From Anastatus disparis (Eukaryota > Arthropoda > Insecta > Hymenoptera > Eupelmidae): a stretch of 64,000 bases of DNA. Of this stretch, positions 33,518 to 43,399 are shown one piece after another. Below the pieces are notes generated by a model. The model was not told the origin of the DNA. It ran no database searches and was given only the letters and a program-made list of their open reading frames with translations. How positions within the stretch are numbered: the stretch's first letter is position 1; the number at the start of each line of letters is the position of its first letter. The position numbers and the translations under genes are program-made. The stretch is from contig JAFFSR010000087.1 in NCBI GenBank assembly GCA_017163975.1, positions 310,001 to 374,000 of the forward strand. Direction: 5' to 3'.

Positions 33518-33849
33518 AAACAAATTAATTATCGCACATTGAAGAGTATTGCACTTGGATATGTCGTCGATAATAATTTGTTTATTCATTTTGCATTAAA
33601 TAGAAGTGTTATTTATCGCACATCTAAGAGTATTGCACTCAAAGATGTCGTCGATTTAAACACTTCTCTACATATCTCATATAATAAAAAAGTTGATTAT
33701 CGCACTCTTTAGAGTATTGCACTCAACGGAGTCGTCGATAATAACTTTTATCATTCTACCCTCTCCTCCACACGTAAAGAAAATTATAAATTATCGCATC
33801 TCCAAGAGTATTGCATTGGAGGAGATCGTCGATAAACATAATTTTCTTT
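33518..33849 (+). ncRNA. Four tandem hairpins with covarying stems and an invariant core
   Basis: The four units (33518-33583, 33602-33667, 33688-33749, 33776-33849) have a pitch of 84-88 bp. Each has an outer stem of unit-specific sequence (AAACAAATT/AATTTGTTT, AGAAGTGTT/AACACTTCT, AAAAGTT/AACTTTT, AAAGAAAATTAT/ATAATTTTCTTT) and an invariant closing ATCG/CGAT. Next come a one-by-three internal loop C/CGT and a second unit-specific stem (ACAT/ATGT, ACATCT/AGATGT, ACTC/GAGT, ATCTCC/GGAGAT). The invariant apical AGAGTATTGCA follows, whose flanks can pair further (GAG/CTC or CCAA/TTGG). Units 1 and 3 have one unpaired base at the same place in the outer stem. Different stem sequences with retained pairing indicate selection on a folded RNA or on single-stranded DNA. 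I do not recognise the core as any known ribozyme, riboswitch or recombination site. Confidence 0.65.
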
Positions 33850-33935
33850 TACAATATTGTTGTATGCACCTTGTATATGCATGTAATTAATTAAAATAAT
33901 GAAGTAAATTTAAATTCGGTAATTAAAATATTACC

Positions 33936-33947
33936 TGGCGACCGTGA
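33936..33947 (+). promoter_or_regulatory. Primer-binding site complementary to tRNA-Arg
   Basis: TGGCGACCGTGA is complementary to the 3' end of an insect tRNA-Arg (acceptor strand TCACGGTCG plus CCA). It follows the putative LTR end without a gap. tRNA-Arg priming is known for the 412/mdg1 group of Gypsy elements. The match stops after 12 bases. Confidence 0.5.
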
Positions 33948-34309
33948 ATAAAGTCGGGAACGCTTCAATAAAATAGATCAAAAGTGATATCACAGATAGA
34001 AAACCAAACAAAAATGATTACACGCAATGAATGTAGATAAAAATATACTAAAAATCAGTCTTAAATACCTATCAGTCAAAATGTATTACATTAAAATTAA
34101 ATGTGTTAGGAGTGCAGCCAAGATTACAAAAAGAAAATATATTAGTATACAATAATATGTAAGTCATGCTGATAAAAATATGTTCACTTATCCTACAAAC
34201 ACTCACTCCACATTAACGTTGAAAAATATTCTCATACCCTAAATCTAAAAAAAGGGACGTCACATAAAGAAATAAATTAACACATATCCCGAAAAAAAAT
34301 AAAACTGTT
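33948..34309. other. Leader-like AT-rich sequence after the primer-binding site
   Basis: No gag ORF follows. The sequence runs into a LINE relic near 34310, so the LTR element is a fragment. Nothing else was recognised. Confidence 0.4.
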
Positions 34310-35400
34310 TAACCCAGGTCGAGTAAATATCTCCTCAGAGTGGCCTTAAACCTGCTAAGTGATGAAAGATGTCTAATATCAGTAGACAGGGAGTTTTAAA
34401 AATGCGCACCTTGAACTGTGAAGGAATTCTTCCCAGTTTCAGTGCACATGAAGGGCACAACAAGATCTTTAATCTCACCCCTAGTAGTCGCTCTGGATAT
34501 ATATCTAGTGAAGAGACCCACTGGATATTCAGAAGTATTCATACGTACGATACAAAAGTACAGCCATAAAATATTGTCTCCTCGAATCAGTACATAGCCG
34601 ACTCAAAACATATTTAAAGGGCGAGATATTATCACCCATGCTCACGCTTAATACATGTCTCACACATGAATTTTGCATTGTCTATAGTCGTTTTTGTAGC
34701 TTCTGTGAGTAGAACATCGAGTAGAACTATCGAGTAGAACTACCGAGCAGTAATCAAGATTCGGGAAGGGCAGGGTGGTTGTCAGTTTTTCACGCAGAGC
34801 CTCAGTGCTATAACGACGGAAAAACAGCAAACTAAACATTACTCTATTGAATTTTTTAGTCATTATATTGATGTGCGGTTTCCATGACAGTTTAGAATTG
34901 AGTACAGCAGTAAAGCTCGTAACGGAGTCAGAGAAAGGAATATCAACACCACTCCCTGGGTCGATCATCCTTGGCTCACCAGTATAAAAATTTTTAATAA
35001 AGAAATGTCAGCAGCCTACCCTGACACCACCCTCTGTGAAAAACGAATACCCTTATCCACATCATCATAAGGGACCTGTGTATAAATTTGAAGATCATCT
35101 GCATACAGTAGGTGCTTGACACGACCAGAGTCCGGTAAGTCACGTACGTTATTAATGTAAAGGCGAAACAACAGAGACCCCATCATCGAACCCTAAAGAA
35201 CTCCTAGATTCGTTGTTAGCCAATTCGATTCCTCTTTTAAGTATGAGGAAACCATTTGTTTCCTACTTGATACCATCCGAGCACGGCCCTAAAAAATCCC
35301 ATCGATTTGAGCCTCATAAGAAGTTTTGAGGAAGAGATCCTGCCGAATGCCTTGCCAAAATAAAAAACGCTGCCAAGTGCTTTAGCGCAATGCTTTCTTA
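34310..35400 (-). pseudogene. LINE relic: RT palm to C-terminus
   Basis: Minus-strand translation in several frames gives degraded RT motifs in order: a FYFGKAFGRIS motif A near 35360, and LLYADDLQIYTQVP (motif C) near 35090-35130. LNSKLSWKPHI follows in the 34660-34968 frame, and finally the C-terminal region resembling that of the 19461-22409 element. Multiple stops and frameshifts are present. The 5' half of what looks like the same family lies at 44537-45984 in the same orientation, so the two may be one copy split by the 9-kb insertion between them. Confidence 0.7.
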
Positions 35401-35684
35401 TTGAGCTCATTGAATTAGAGTAATTAAAATTTATTATTTTGAATGTGATTTCAAAGTAAAGAATATAATTTCTATTTAAGAAAAATTAATGAATGTGAAA
35501 GAGTGATTAGGAAATAGCAAGAGAGACTCAGGGATGGATGAAAATAGGGTAAAAATAAGGATCAATCTAAGATAGAAGGACCGACAGGAAGTAAGGAAGT
35601 AAGAAAAGAGTTAGTAAAAGTGTTAGATCGGAAATCAAAAGAAAAAAATTATTTTTTAAAAGTTTGTTTTACAAAGACAGTATC
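35401..35684. other. Spacer between LINE relic and giant inverted repeat
   Basis: AT- and purine-rich sequence with no recognisable feature. Confidence 0.4.
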
Positions 35685-36075
35685 GACTAGATGATAGCGA
35701 CCAAAATTAGAAAATGATTTATTACCGTCTGCCTTTCAGATTTCTATTATTTTTGAGGTAAAAGTAACTGATAATCAATGTTTTGATTATCTCCTCTCGT
35801 GTAGATGGCATTAATATCGAATTTTGGAAATGTCTGAAAAACTTATTATTACCGCCTGCCTTTTATTTTATGATAAAGTTTGAATAAAAAAATCGTCCGC
35901 TAACCTCAAGGGAGACACTTCTGGCGCGTACTAAGTATTGATGTAGATTTTTCAAATTGTTAAGAAATAAATCAACTGGGAATGATTTATTACCGTCTGC
36001 CAAAGATGGATTATGTTTTTTTAATTCAATCAATGCTAAAAAAATTATTAGCAGACATTTTGCTATGATATATAA

Positions 36076-36457
36076 TTAAGGAGATGTAAAACGGATACTA
36101 CACCTGTACTCATAAATATTGATTATCTTTTTATTTCATTGCAAAATTTTAACAGAAGAAATGCATTAGCTTGTAGTATGTACCATAAAGATCATTCAGT
36201 TAGATTTTCAAATAAATTCACCCATTAGTTTTTCAAAATTTTAGATTTCTTGTACAAATCTAAAAATTTTAATATATAATATTGGAACCCAAAATTCTGA
36301 AAAATTAATGAATGAATTTATTTGAAAATTTGACTAAACAATCTTTATGGTAAATACTACGAGCTAAAGCATTTCTATTACTCAAGTTTTGCAATAAAAT
36401 GAAAAGATAAAACAGATTTATAGGTACAGGTGTAGTGTTCGTTTTGCATCTCCTTAA
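36076..36457. mobile_element. TTAA-flanked palindromic MITE in the left arm
   Basis: TTAA at 36076-36079 and 36454-36457. The ends are inverted (TTAAGGAGATGTAAAACGGA; right TCGTTTTGCATCTCCTTAA), and the arms include ACTACACCTGTACTCATAA with GGTACAGGTGTAGTG. The other arm of the giant repeat preserves the empty site ATACATTTAATTTTAT at about 42983-42998. No ORF. Confidence 0.85.
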
Positions 36458-36483
36458 ATGTATATTTTTAAATATGTAAATAT

Positions 36484-36793
36484 TTTTTTCTCATGCGTGC
36501 TGGGTAAGTGGCCTATTGCGCATGCGTTTTCGGGGTGGTAAGTAGCTAATAGCGTGCGCCGCGTGTGTTTTGTCTTTGAAGCGTGTGTTTGAGTAAAAAG
36601 CGTTAGGTTATAAAAAATAACGTCACGCAAATCCGTTAATTAATGAAAAAAAGAAAACCACGATTTTGTTTGTATATGCAGAAGTAGGTTGGGCGGGCCA
36701 AGATGATAGGAGGAGAGAGAGAGAGAAAGAGAATGCTTTATCGAAAGAAAACAAGACACGCCAGAACGTGTTTACGAGTCAGTCGTACGGCAG

Positions 36794-36848
<55 letters not shown>

Positions 36849-37093
36849 AGAGAATGCTATACCGAAAGGAAACAAAACACGCTAGAACGTGCACGAGTTT
36901 CTATGTACGAGTCATTTGTGTGCTAGCTTCTTGATGAAAGTTGTTGGCGATGCAAAAAATAATATTTATATGAAATGTTTTTTTTTTATTTACATATTAA
37001 TTTTTTTAAATGGGGGGCTTCGCCCCCACCCCCCCTTTCCGCGCCCTAACATGTCACTCTCTCTCTCTTACACCCAGCACTTATGAGAAAAAA
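36484..37093. mobile_element. Element with CTCATGCGTGCTGGGT termini and a (GA)n core
   Basis: TTTTTTTCTCATGCGTGCTG at the left is the inverse of CAGCACTTATGAGAAAAAA at the right. Inside, GAATGCTTTATCGAAAGAAA and GAATGCTATACCGAAAGGAA flank a (GA)n tract as direct repeats of about 90 bp, and a C-rich stretch (CGCCCCCACCCCCCC) follows. ORFs at 36666-36926 and 36889-37086 are products of the repeats. It interrupts the left arm of the giant inverted repeat. Confidence 0.55.
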
Positions 37094-37096
37094 TAG

Positions 37097-37213
37097 TATG
37101 TGAATCTCGTTCGGTTTAGGTGACTATTGCGTCATTCGGGCAATGGCGCTACTCGCTACGCTCGTGCGCCACCTTGCCCTCGTGCGCAATAGTCAACTAA
37201 ACCTTACTCGTTA
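37097..37213. repeat. Short GC-rich hairpin element
   Basis: GGTTTAGGTGACTATTGCG at 37117 pairs with CGCAATAGTCAACTAAACC at 37184-37202, enclosing GCGCTACTCGCTACGCTCG. It is much richer in GC than its surroundings and resembles the CGCTTCGCTC-containing sequence at 31011. Probably a small MITE. Confidence 0.6.
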
Positions 37214-37342
37214 CACAATATACTATAAGTTTATCACGAATAATTTATTACAACTTGAAACTTATTTTAAAATAATAATTATAATACGGCTTTGTTAATT
37301 GTCAAATTGGCAGACAAATTATGTTTATAATTGCAATAAGCA

Positions 37343-37583
37343 TTAAGAGCAAGTCATATATATCTGTCCTTTTCTAATCAAAGAATTAATATTTTTAAAA
37401 AGCCTAAAAATTTCAGCAAAAAATAAAGAGAAAACCGCATTTTCTATTATAAATAACAATATTTTCTGTGATAAGAAAGAATTGAATTTCTTTCAGATTT
37501 CTCTTAATTTTTTATTAAAATCATTAGTTTATGCAAAAAATTAATTTTTGATTAGAAAAGAACAGAGATATGTGACCTCTTTA
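37343..37583. mobile_element. Short TTAA-type MITE
   Basis: TTAAGAGCAAGTCATATATA at the left and, on the minus strand, TAAAGAGGTCACATATCTC at the right. CTGTCCTTTTCTAATCAAAG pairs with TTGATTAGAAAAGAACAG. The right target copy has mutated to TTTA. At 241 bp it looks internally deleted relative to the family. Confidence 0.7.
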
Positions 37584-38179
37584 TGAAATTGTTAAATATT
37601 ATTTAACAATTTTTTCATTCTTTACCGTCTGCTATTTATTTGATCATCGAATTAAATGAATAATTATCCACCTTTATATTTAGCAGAAATTCTCATCATT
37701 TTATAATATAAATAAAAATGTTTTATTTCGCAAGAAATTTGATATAATCATTAATGATTTATCATGATCTGACATTTATTTTTTCAGTTAATTATATAAA
37801 TAATTAGCTATTATTATATTAGGCAGATGTTTTCCATATGTAATAAAAGATAAAAAGAAAATATTGCCTGAAAATTTTGTTCATAACTATATTACTAATT
37901 TATTACAAATTGCAATTTACTTTATGAGTATAATTACAAATGAACAATTTATATCTGAACATTCTACATTATTAAGATAGATATTTTAAATATTCGTTGA
38001 TTATTTTCAAATAATACAAAACATTAATATAAAAAAATGTGTACATACTTATTTCTAATATTTACTTTACGATTTTTGAATGATTATAAAGTAAACGATA
38101 TATTTTAAAGTTATTTTTATATTTTTCTTACATATATTTTTCATGTTAAACTTTGTAAAATATTGTAACTTAATGTAAT

Positions 38180-41100
38180 GGCTGATTCCATTTCAAATCG
38201 AACAGTCAGTATACACTCAAGTCACCAATTACTGCGCTAATAGAGTATGTTATTCTACCCTAAAAATAAGGGTATACGTATTTTTTTATTTTGCTGAAAT
38301 ATCAAAATTGCATCAGATATGCACTTTTGAAAATTGCATACAAAAACTAAATGTTAAAACTGAAAATGTTGAGAATAACTTTAGAGAGCTATCGTTTTAC
38401 CAATTTCCAATGAATTTTGATAAACCTTTTTTTATTTTATTTTGTTTTGAGCCCTCTTCAACTCCGTGCAAGAAATTTAAAAAAAAACTAAAAAATGACT
38501 GAGATATATGCATTTTACCAAAAAATGCACTTTTTATGCACATGCATTTTTCTCGAAAAGGCCATTTTTTTTTTGCTGAAATTTTTTTTGCTGATAGAGG
38601 ACCAAAATACCTATCTAATAGTACTTGTTTGATCCCGGCTTTTTTGGTTTGGAGCGAGAAAAAAATTCACAAATTTTGTTGGTGAAAAATGCTTGTATAT
38701 ACGTTCGGAAGTCTTAAGCAGTCGACATTTAAATATTATCCTTCGTTTAGCATTATCCAGGAACAACGACATGGACGTAGAAGGATTCTGTTCCCTTCGG
38801 GGTGCTTTTTTAGAGTGAGTTCTCCTTGCCTCTCACTGTTGGGATGCGTCAAAAAAATAATTATAGATAATTATTTTTTTTTGTTTTTGCGCTTATTATT
38901 TTTAGTTTTAAATGTAGTCTCACGACGCTTGGCTTTTTTTTTCTTGTTTTTTACTTCATTTAGTGCATGTATAGCTGTCCTGCCAATAAATATATGTGAT
39001 TTTAATTCCCCAAGTTTTTTTAACCACATATGACTTTTTTGAATTCCATTATATTTAGAAACCCCACTCCATTCAATATTTTTCTTTTTTCTAAATCTTT
39101 CAATCTCATTAATTGGTAGTAAAATGATTTTTATTGCATTAGTGTAACTTTGAACCCAATTTATAAAATCGTCAGCATTTTGTATCGATTCTTCATGAAC
39201 TCTTTTCAAGTTATGTGAAGTAGCATAATGCTTTAGAAGCCCACCTATTCCATCAACGGCTCCTTTCCCATGACCAGTCGCAGAAAATAACCATTTCATT
39301 TCATAAAACCAATGTTTGAATTCATGTAGTTGAAAACGATTTTTAAATTGGCTTGGAGCTCCATCTGATATGATAGTGACTTTAGTAACTAAATAATTCT
39401 TTTTCATAAGATCGATAATTTTATTTATTGCTAGCAGTGCATATGCAGTATCATGCTTTTTGTCGTCACTAACTATCGCAAAACTTTGTGTTATCTCTCC
39501 TTGGTAACAGACTGCAGTAAAAATAGAAATTTGGTTATTTACCCAATGATTTCCTTGAACCACTTTATTATTTATTACAGACCAATTTTCTGCAAAGTCA
39601 ACGTGGATGATTAACTTAGTAGGATCAGCTTTACCTTCTTCTTTTTCTTTTTTTATAGCTTCACGTTGAATATTTTTATGTATATATGAGTACTTGCTTT
39701 CAATGCGCAGATTGAAAGTTTTTCTTTAAAAACTGTTAAGCTTATTGTTTGTTTAATAAGATTACCATTATCCCACAAAGCAAACGTAATTTCATCTTCA
39801 CAATTTTGTTTCAGTTTTAACAATTCTAATGTGATACTCGCACCACCGGGACAATCTTTGCATTCTTGCAAGAAACATGAATCAGATGGTTCAGAACACA
39901 ACATTGTGTTAGTTATTTCTGAATGAATTGAATCTAATTCGGAATTCTTATCGCCTCTAAAACGAATCAAACTTGTAAGAAACAGTTCAAAATTTTCGCA
40001 ATGTACACAAAGACAAGCTTCCTTCACAGGGCTAGTTAAGACGAAACTTGGTCTTAGACTATAGAATTTCGATTTTCCTATTTGTAAGTTTGGATTTTCT
40101 TTTCTTAATTGACTATATGTTTCTTTTAAGCTTCGAGTAAGAAACCGTTTGACTTTTTTTAGTTTTTGTGTTATTAATTTTAACAGTTACGACATCAGAT
40201 TTATTTGGACTTTGTCTACTACAATTAAAATCATCATTTAAAAAATATTCCATAACGATATTTTTTGTGCTTTCATCAATAGGATGACCAGTATATAAAT
40301 CTGGCTCCGAATAAACTCCTTTATTTTTCACGAGATTTCTTGATTTATTTATCATATACTCGCTTATATTCGGGAATAGTGAGCAAACTTTTATTTTGCT
40401 TAATTTTGAAGGTAGTAGAGTTAGAAGTTTTATTTTCTCCGAAATAGAAAAGCATTTTTCTAAAGCCAATTTAAAATTTTCTAAAAATTCATTCCAATAG
40501 TTTTCAGTGGAATTTTCGTCCGATTCTATTGATTCAACTGAAATGCCATACGCATCTTCTAATTTACTTCCAACAGTAGCAGAAAAAGCTGAAATTAAGG
40601 ATTTTTTCTTTTTAGATACGTGATTTCCTCTAAAATTTTCAGGTATTGCAGTTTTTCTTTTTAGGGGTGAGACGCATTCAGGTAAAACTGAATTAATACT
40701 CTCGTTTAATTCCTCTATTCGTTCGGGTGTCTTCGGAATAAAATCATCATCTCTTCCGCTAAAAAGTTCAGTGATTTCATTTTCAGATATAGACTCAAGA
40801 TCACTTAAAATCATTTTTGATATGCGTTTATGGCAATTTTTACATACATTAGTAGATGGCAATATATTTAAATCTGGATGAAGCTGTGCCAAATCAATGG
40901 CTAAATCTTCCAACGGTCTAAAACGTGAATTACTGCTCATATAAACTACCCTTTTATGCATTTGAAAAAAATCGGGACATGAAATTCTTTTAGAAGAGTA
41001 AATTTCGGACATTGTTATTTCACAATTTTGTTGAATTTTTCACAAGCCCGAGAAGCACCTTTCAAAGCAGCCGTAAAAATAACTAGCTTCTATATAACAG

Positions 41101-41257
41101 TTCTAATATGCTGTTTTGGTTACGCGATGTATTTGTCCATGAGTTAGCCTCCTATTGTTTGTACATCGAAACATACATAATATAGATATACACGAATAGA
41201 ATTCTTTTTTTTCATGTTTAAATATTTATTTTTATATTACGAATTTACACACACACA

Positions 41258-41298
<41 letters not shown>

Positions 41299-41915
41299 TA
41301 TTGATGCTATATACATGCATACAAATGTAAACAAATGATGAGCCAAGCATACGACAGTGTTTGAATGCAGACTGCTTAAGACTTCCGAACGTATATACAA
41401 GCATTTTTCACCAACAAAATTTGTGAATTTTTTTCTCGCTCCAAACCAAAAAAGCCGGGATCAAACAAGTACTATTAGATAGGTATTTTGGTCCTCTATC
41501 AGCAAAAAAAATTTCAGCAAAAAAAAAAATGGCCTTTTTCGAGAAAAATGCATGTGCATAAAAAGTGCATTTTTTGGTAAAATGCATATATCTCAGTCAT
41601 TTTTTAGTTTTTTTTTAAATTTCTTGCACGGAGTTGAAGAGGGCTCAAAACGAAATAAAATAAAAAAAGGTTTATCAAAATTCATTGGAAATTGGTAAAA
41701 CGATAGCTCTCTAAAGTTATTCTCAACATTTTCAGTTTTAACATTTAGTTTTTGTATGCAATTTTCAAAAGTGCATATCTGATGCAATTTTGATATTTCA
41801 GCAAAATAAAAAAATACGTATACCCTTATTTTTAGGGTAGAATAACATACTCCATTAGCGCAGTAATTGGTGACTTGAGTGTATACTGACTGTTCGATTT
41901 GAAATGGAATCAGCC
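38180..41915 (-). mobile_element. Complete DNA transposon, copy A (GGCTGATTCC family)
   Basis: The 3736-bp element starts GGCTGATTCCATTTCAAATC and ends with its inverse. The inverted terminal repeats are about 548 bp each (38180-38727; 41366-41915) and differ at only a few positions (for instance AATAGAG against AATGGAG, and TTTTGTTTT against TTTCGTTTT), so the insertion is recent or gene-converted. AAT flanks both ends and may be a 3-bp target duplication. One transposase gene lies on the minus strand. A (TA)n tract sits at 41262-41295. Nearly identical 64-codon ORFs in both repeats (38308-38502 and 41593-41787) are terminal-repeat sequence. Confidence 0.85.
38871..41012 (-). pseudogene. DDE-type transposase of unassigned superfamily, copy A
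   Basis: About 714 codons from ATG at 41012 to the stop at 38871, in frames interrupted twice: a one-base slip in an A run near 40155, and another near 39680 that restores the first frame. The N-terminal part has a zinc-finger-like CKNCHKRI and NDDFNCSRQSPNKSD. The middle has CLCVHCENF and CKDCPGG. The catalytic part has HVDFAENW (Asp codon 39597-39599), IISDGAPSQFKNRF (39363-39365) and GHGKGAVDGIGG (39252-39254), giving an Asp-x77-Asp-x36-Asp spacing. The C-terminus is lysine-rich. Comparison with copy B shows the two slips are indels, not conserved signals; they could also be base-calling errors in homopolymers. I know the SDGA..QFKNR plus GKGxxDGxGG pattern from many insect and cnidarian uncharacterised proteins but cannot name the superfamily. 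Confidence 0.8.
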
Positions 41916-42037
41916 AATATATTAATAATTATAAAAAGTGAATAAAATATTATTATTTAATTTTAAACTATTTATTTTAAATTTAACAATTTTAAATAAA
42001 TATACATCAATGACTTTGTGGTTTTATGATCTTAATA
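41916..42037. other. AT-rich spacer inside the loop of giant repeat 1
   Basis: Nothing recognised between copy A and the Tc1-type MITE. Confidence 0.4.
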
Positions 42038-42471
42038 TACAATACCGCTCAATAATTCGATAACACTATGTAAAAAAAAGAGTAATGAAAAAATGATCAT
42101 ATCTTGAAAAAAAGTGTCGCAGGAAATTCCAAAAAAAAAGATTTTAAAGTATTCCTCAAAAGCTATCAAAATCGATTAATAAAATTATTTTATAATTTTT
42201 TATCGTGTTAAAAAAGTAACTTAAAACTAAACAGTATTAGTTAATTTTTTAAATTTTAGATTCGCTCAGACAGTTATTCGAGTATGATATAAAAAATCTG
42301 GAAAAATAATAATTTAAGGTACTCTAAAAAAGCTTAGAATTGCATTTTTTTTTTAAATTTTCCACAATGATTTTCCGTAAAGTTATGAAGCTTTAAAGTT
42401 GTGGATTTTTGCTGTTTTTTGCAGAAAATTGGCCATTTTGGGGTGTTATCGAATTATTGAGCAGTACTGTA
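42038..42471. mobile_element. Tc1/mariner-type MITE
   Basis: The left end TACAATACCGCTCAATAATT and the minus-strand right end TACAGTACTGCTCAATAATT match over about 30 bp, continuing TCGATAACAC. TA lies at both boundaries. The consensus TACAGTACTGCTCAATAATT is typical of Tc1-like termini. The interior of 434 bp has no transposase. Confidence 0.75.
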
Positions 42472-43399
42472 TACTTAATATTAAATTAAAATTCCACTCT
42501 TAAAATAATAAACAGAACAAACATTAATAATTGTTATAAGAAACCTTTCACAAGACAATCATTTTTTTGGCATTATTACACATTGAAAACATTTGCCAAG
42601 TATTAAAATGAATAATTATCAACGCGATAAGTTGATAAAGAAAACGACAGACGGTAATAAATGATTAAGTCATAAAAAAATTTCACAAAGTAATTTTATT
42701 TTATTTTTTTCATTATAACATGTTAAAAATGTCTGCCAAATGTGAAAATAGATAGCAGTTAATGTAATTTTAAAAATAAAGTTAATAGCAGACGGTAATA
42801 GATAAGTCACCCTCACATTTTTTTCATGACACTTTTATTGGCGTCTGCCAATGACATATACTATAAAGAAATGTCTGCCTTTAATTTTTTTAATCTATGC
42901 TGACCACAAAAAACTTGAATTTTAAATGGCAGACGGTAATAAATTATTTATGATTACCTTAAAATGTTAACATATTTAAAAATATACATTTAATTTTATA
43001 TTATAGAAAAATGTCTGCCAATAATTTTTTTAGCATTCATTACGCTAAAAAAACGTAATCTTTCTTTGGCAGACGGTAATAAATCATTCCCAATTGATTT
43101 ATTTCTTAACAATTTGAAAAATTTACATCAATACTTAGTACGCGCCAGAAGTGTCTCCCATGAGGTTAGCGGACGATTTTTTTATTCAAACTTTATCATA
43201 AAATAAAAGGCAGGCGGTAATAATAAGTTTTTTAAAGCAAGTTTTTCAGACATTTCCAAAATTCGATATTAATGCCATCTACACGAGAGGAGATAATAAA
43301 AATATTGATTATCAGTTACTTTTACCTCAAAAATAATAGAAATCTGAAAGGCAGACGGTAATAAATCATTTTCTAATTTTGGTCGCTATCGTCTAGTCT

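Larger units (their letters stand above)
32632..33935 (+). mobile_element. Probable LTR of a retrotransposon containing structured RNA elements
   Basis: It begins TGTAACGGC and ends ATATTAC(C), directly followed by a primer-binding site. TGTAA...TTAC(A) would be the inverted LTR ends, with the last base mutated. A TATA-like TATATAAATAG lies at 32933-32943. Short dyads AAATAGAATGTTCTATTT (32858) and AAATAGAACATTCTATTT (32942) recur, with half copies at 33079 and 33158; they contain GAAnnTTC heat-shock-type half sites, though AT-rich chance is possible. Downstream are several hairpins, including the four-unit array. No second LTR or pol is present. The length of 1.3 kb is long but within the range known for LTR elements. 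Confidence 0.4.
35685..43399. repeat. Giant inverted repeat 1 with GGCAGACGGTAATAAAT sub-repeats
   Basis: The sequence from 35685 (CGACTAGATGATAGCGACC) is the inverse of that ending at 43399 (GGTCGCTATCGTCTAGTC). The inverted match runs through 36075, and on through interrupted blocks to about 37800 on the left, against 42640-43399 on the right. The right arm has GGCAGACGGTAATAAAT or close variants at about 42650, 42795, 42933, 43068 and 43354, with TGTCTGCC in the opposite sense between them, a unit of about 110-140 bp. The left arm shows the inverse (ATTTATTACCGTCTGCC). The left arm is interrupted by a MITE (36076-36457), a CTCATGCGTGCTGGG element, a GC-rich hairpin and another MITE; the loop holds transposon copy A and a Tc1-type MITE. 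Confidence 0.75.

Noticed and set aside
33518..33849. CRISPR-like regularly spaced repeats
   Set aside because: The spacing is regular, but the conserved parts are split into three short blocks within each unit and the variable parts pair with each other. This is hairpin structure, not repeat-spacer alternation, and the context is eukaryotic.
33518..33849. Tandem hammerhead or twister ribozymes
   Set aside because: The units lack the CUGAUGA and GAAA boxes of hammerheads and the pseudoknotted GC-rich core of twisters. The core AGAGTATTGCA does not match any ribozyme consensus I know.
38308..38502. 64-codon ORF repeated at 41593-41787 as a conserved small protein
   Set aside because: The duplication is explained by the inverted terminal repeats of transposon copy A; no independent support for translation.
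40140..40170. Programmed -1 frameshift site in the A run of transposase copy A
   Set aside because: Copy B has the same region in one frame without a shift, and copy A needs a second opposite indel to restore the frame.
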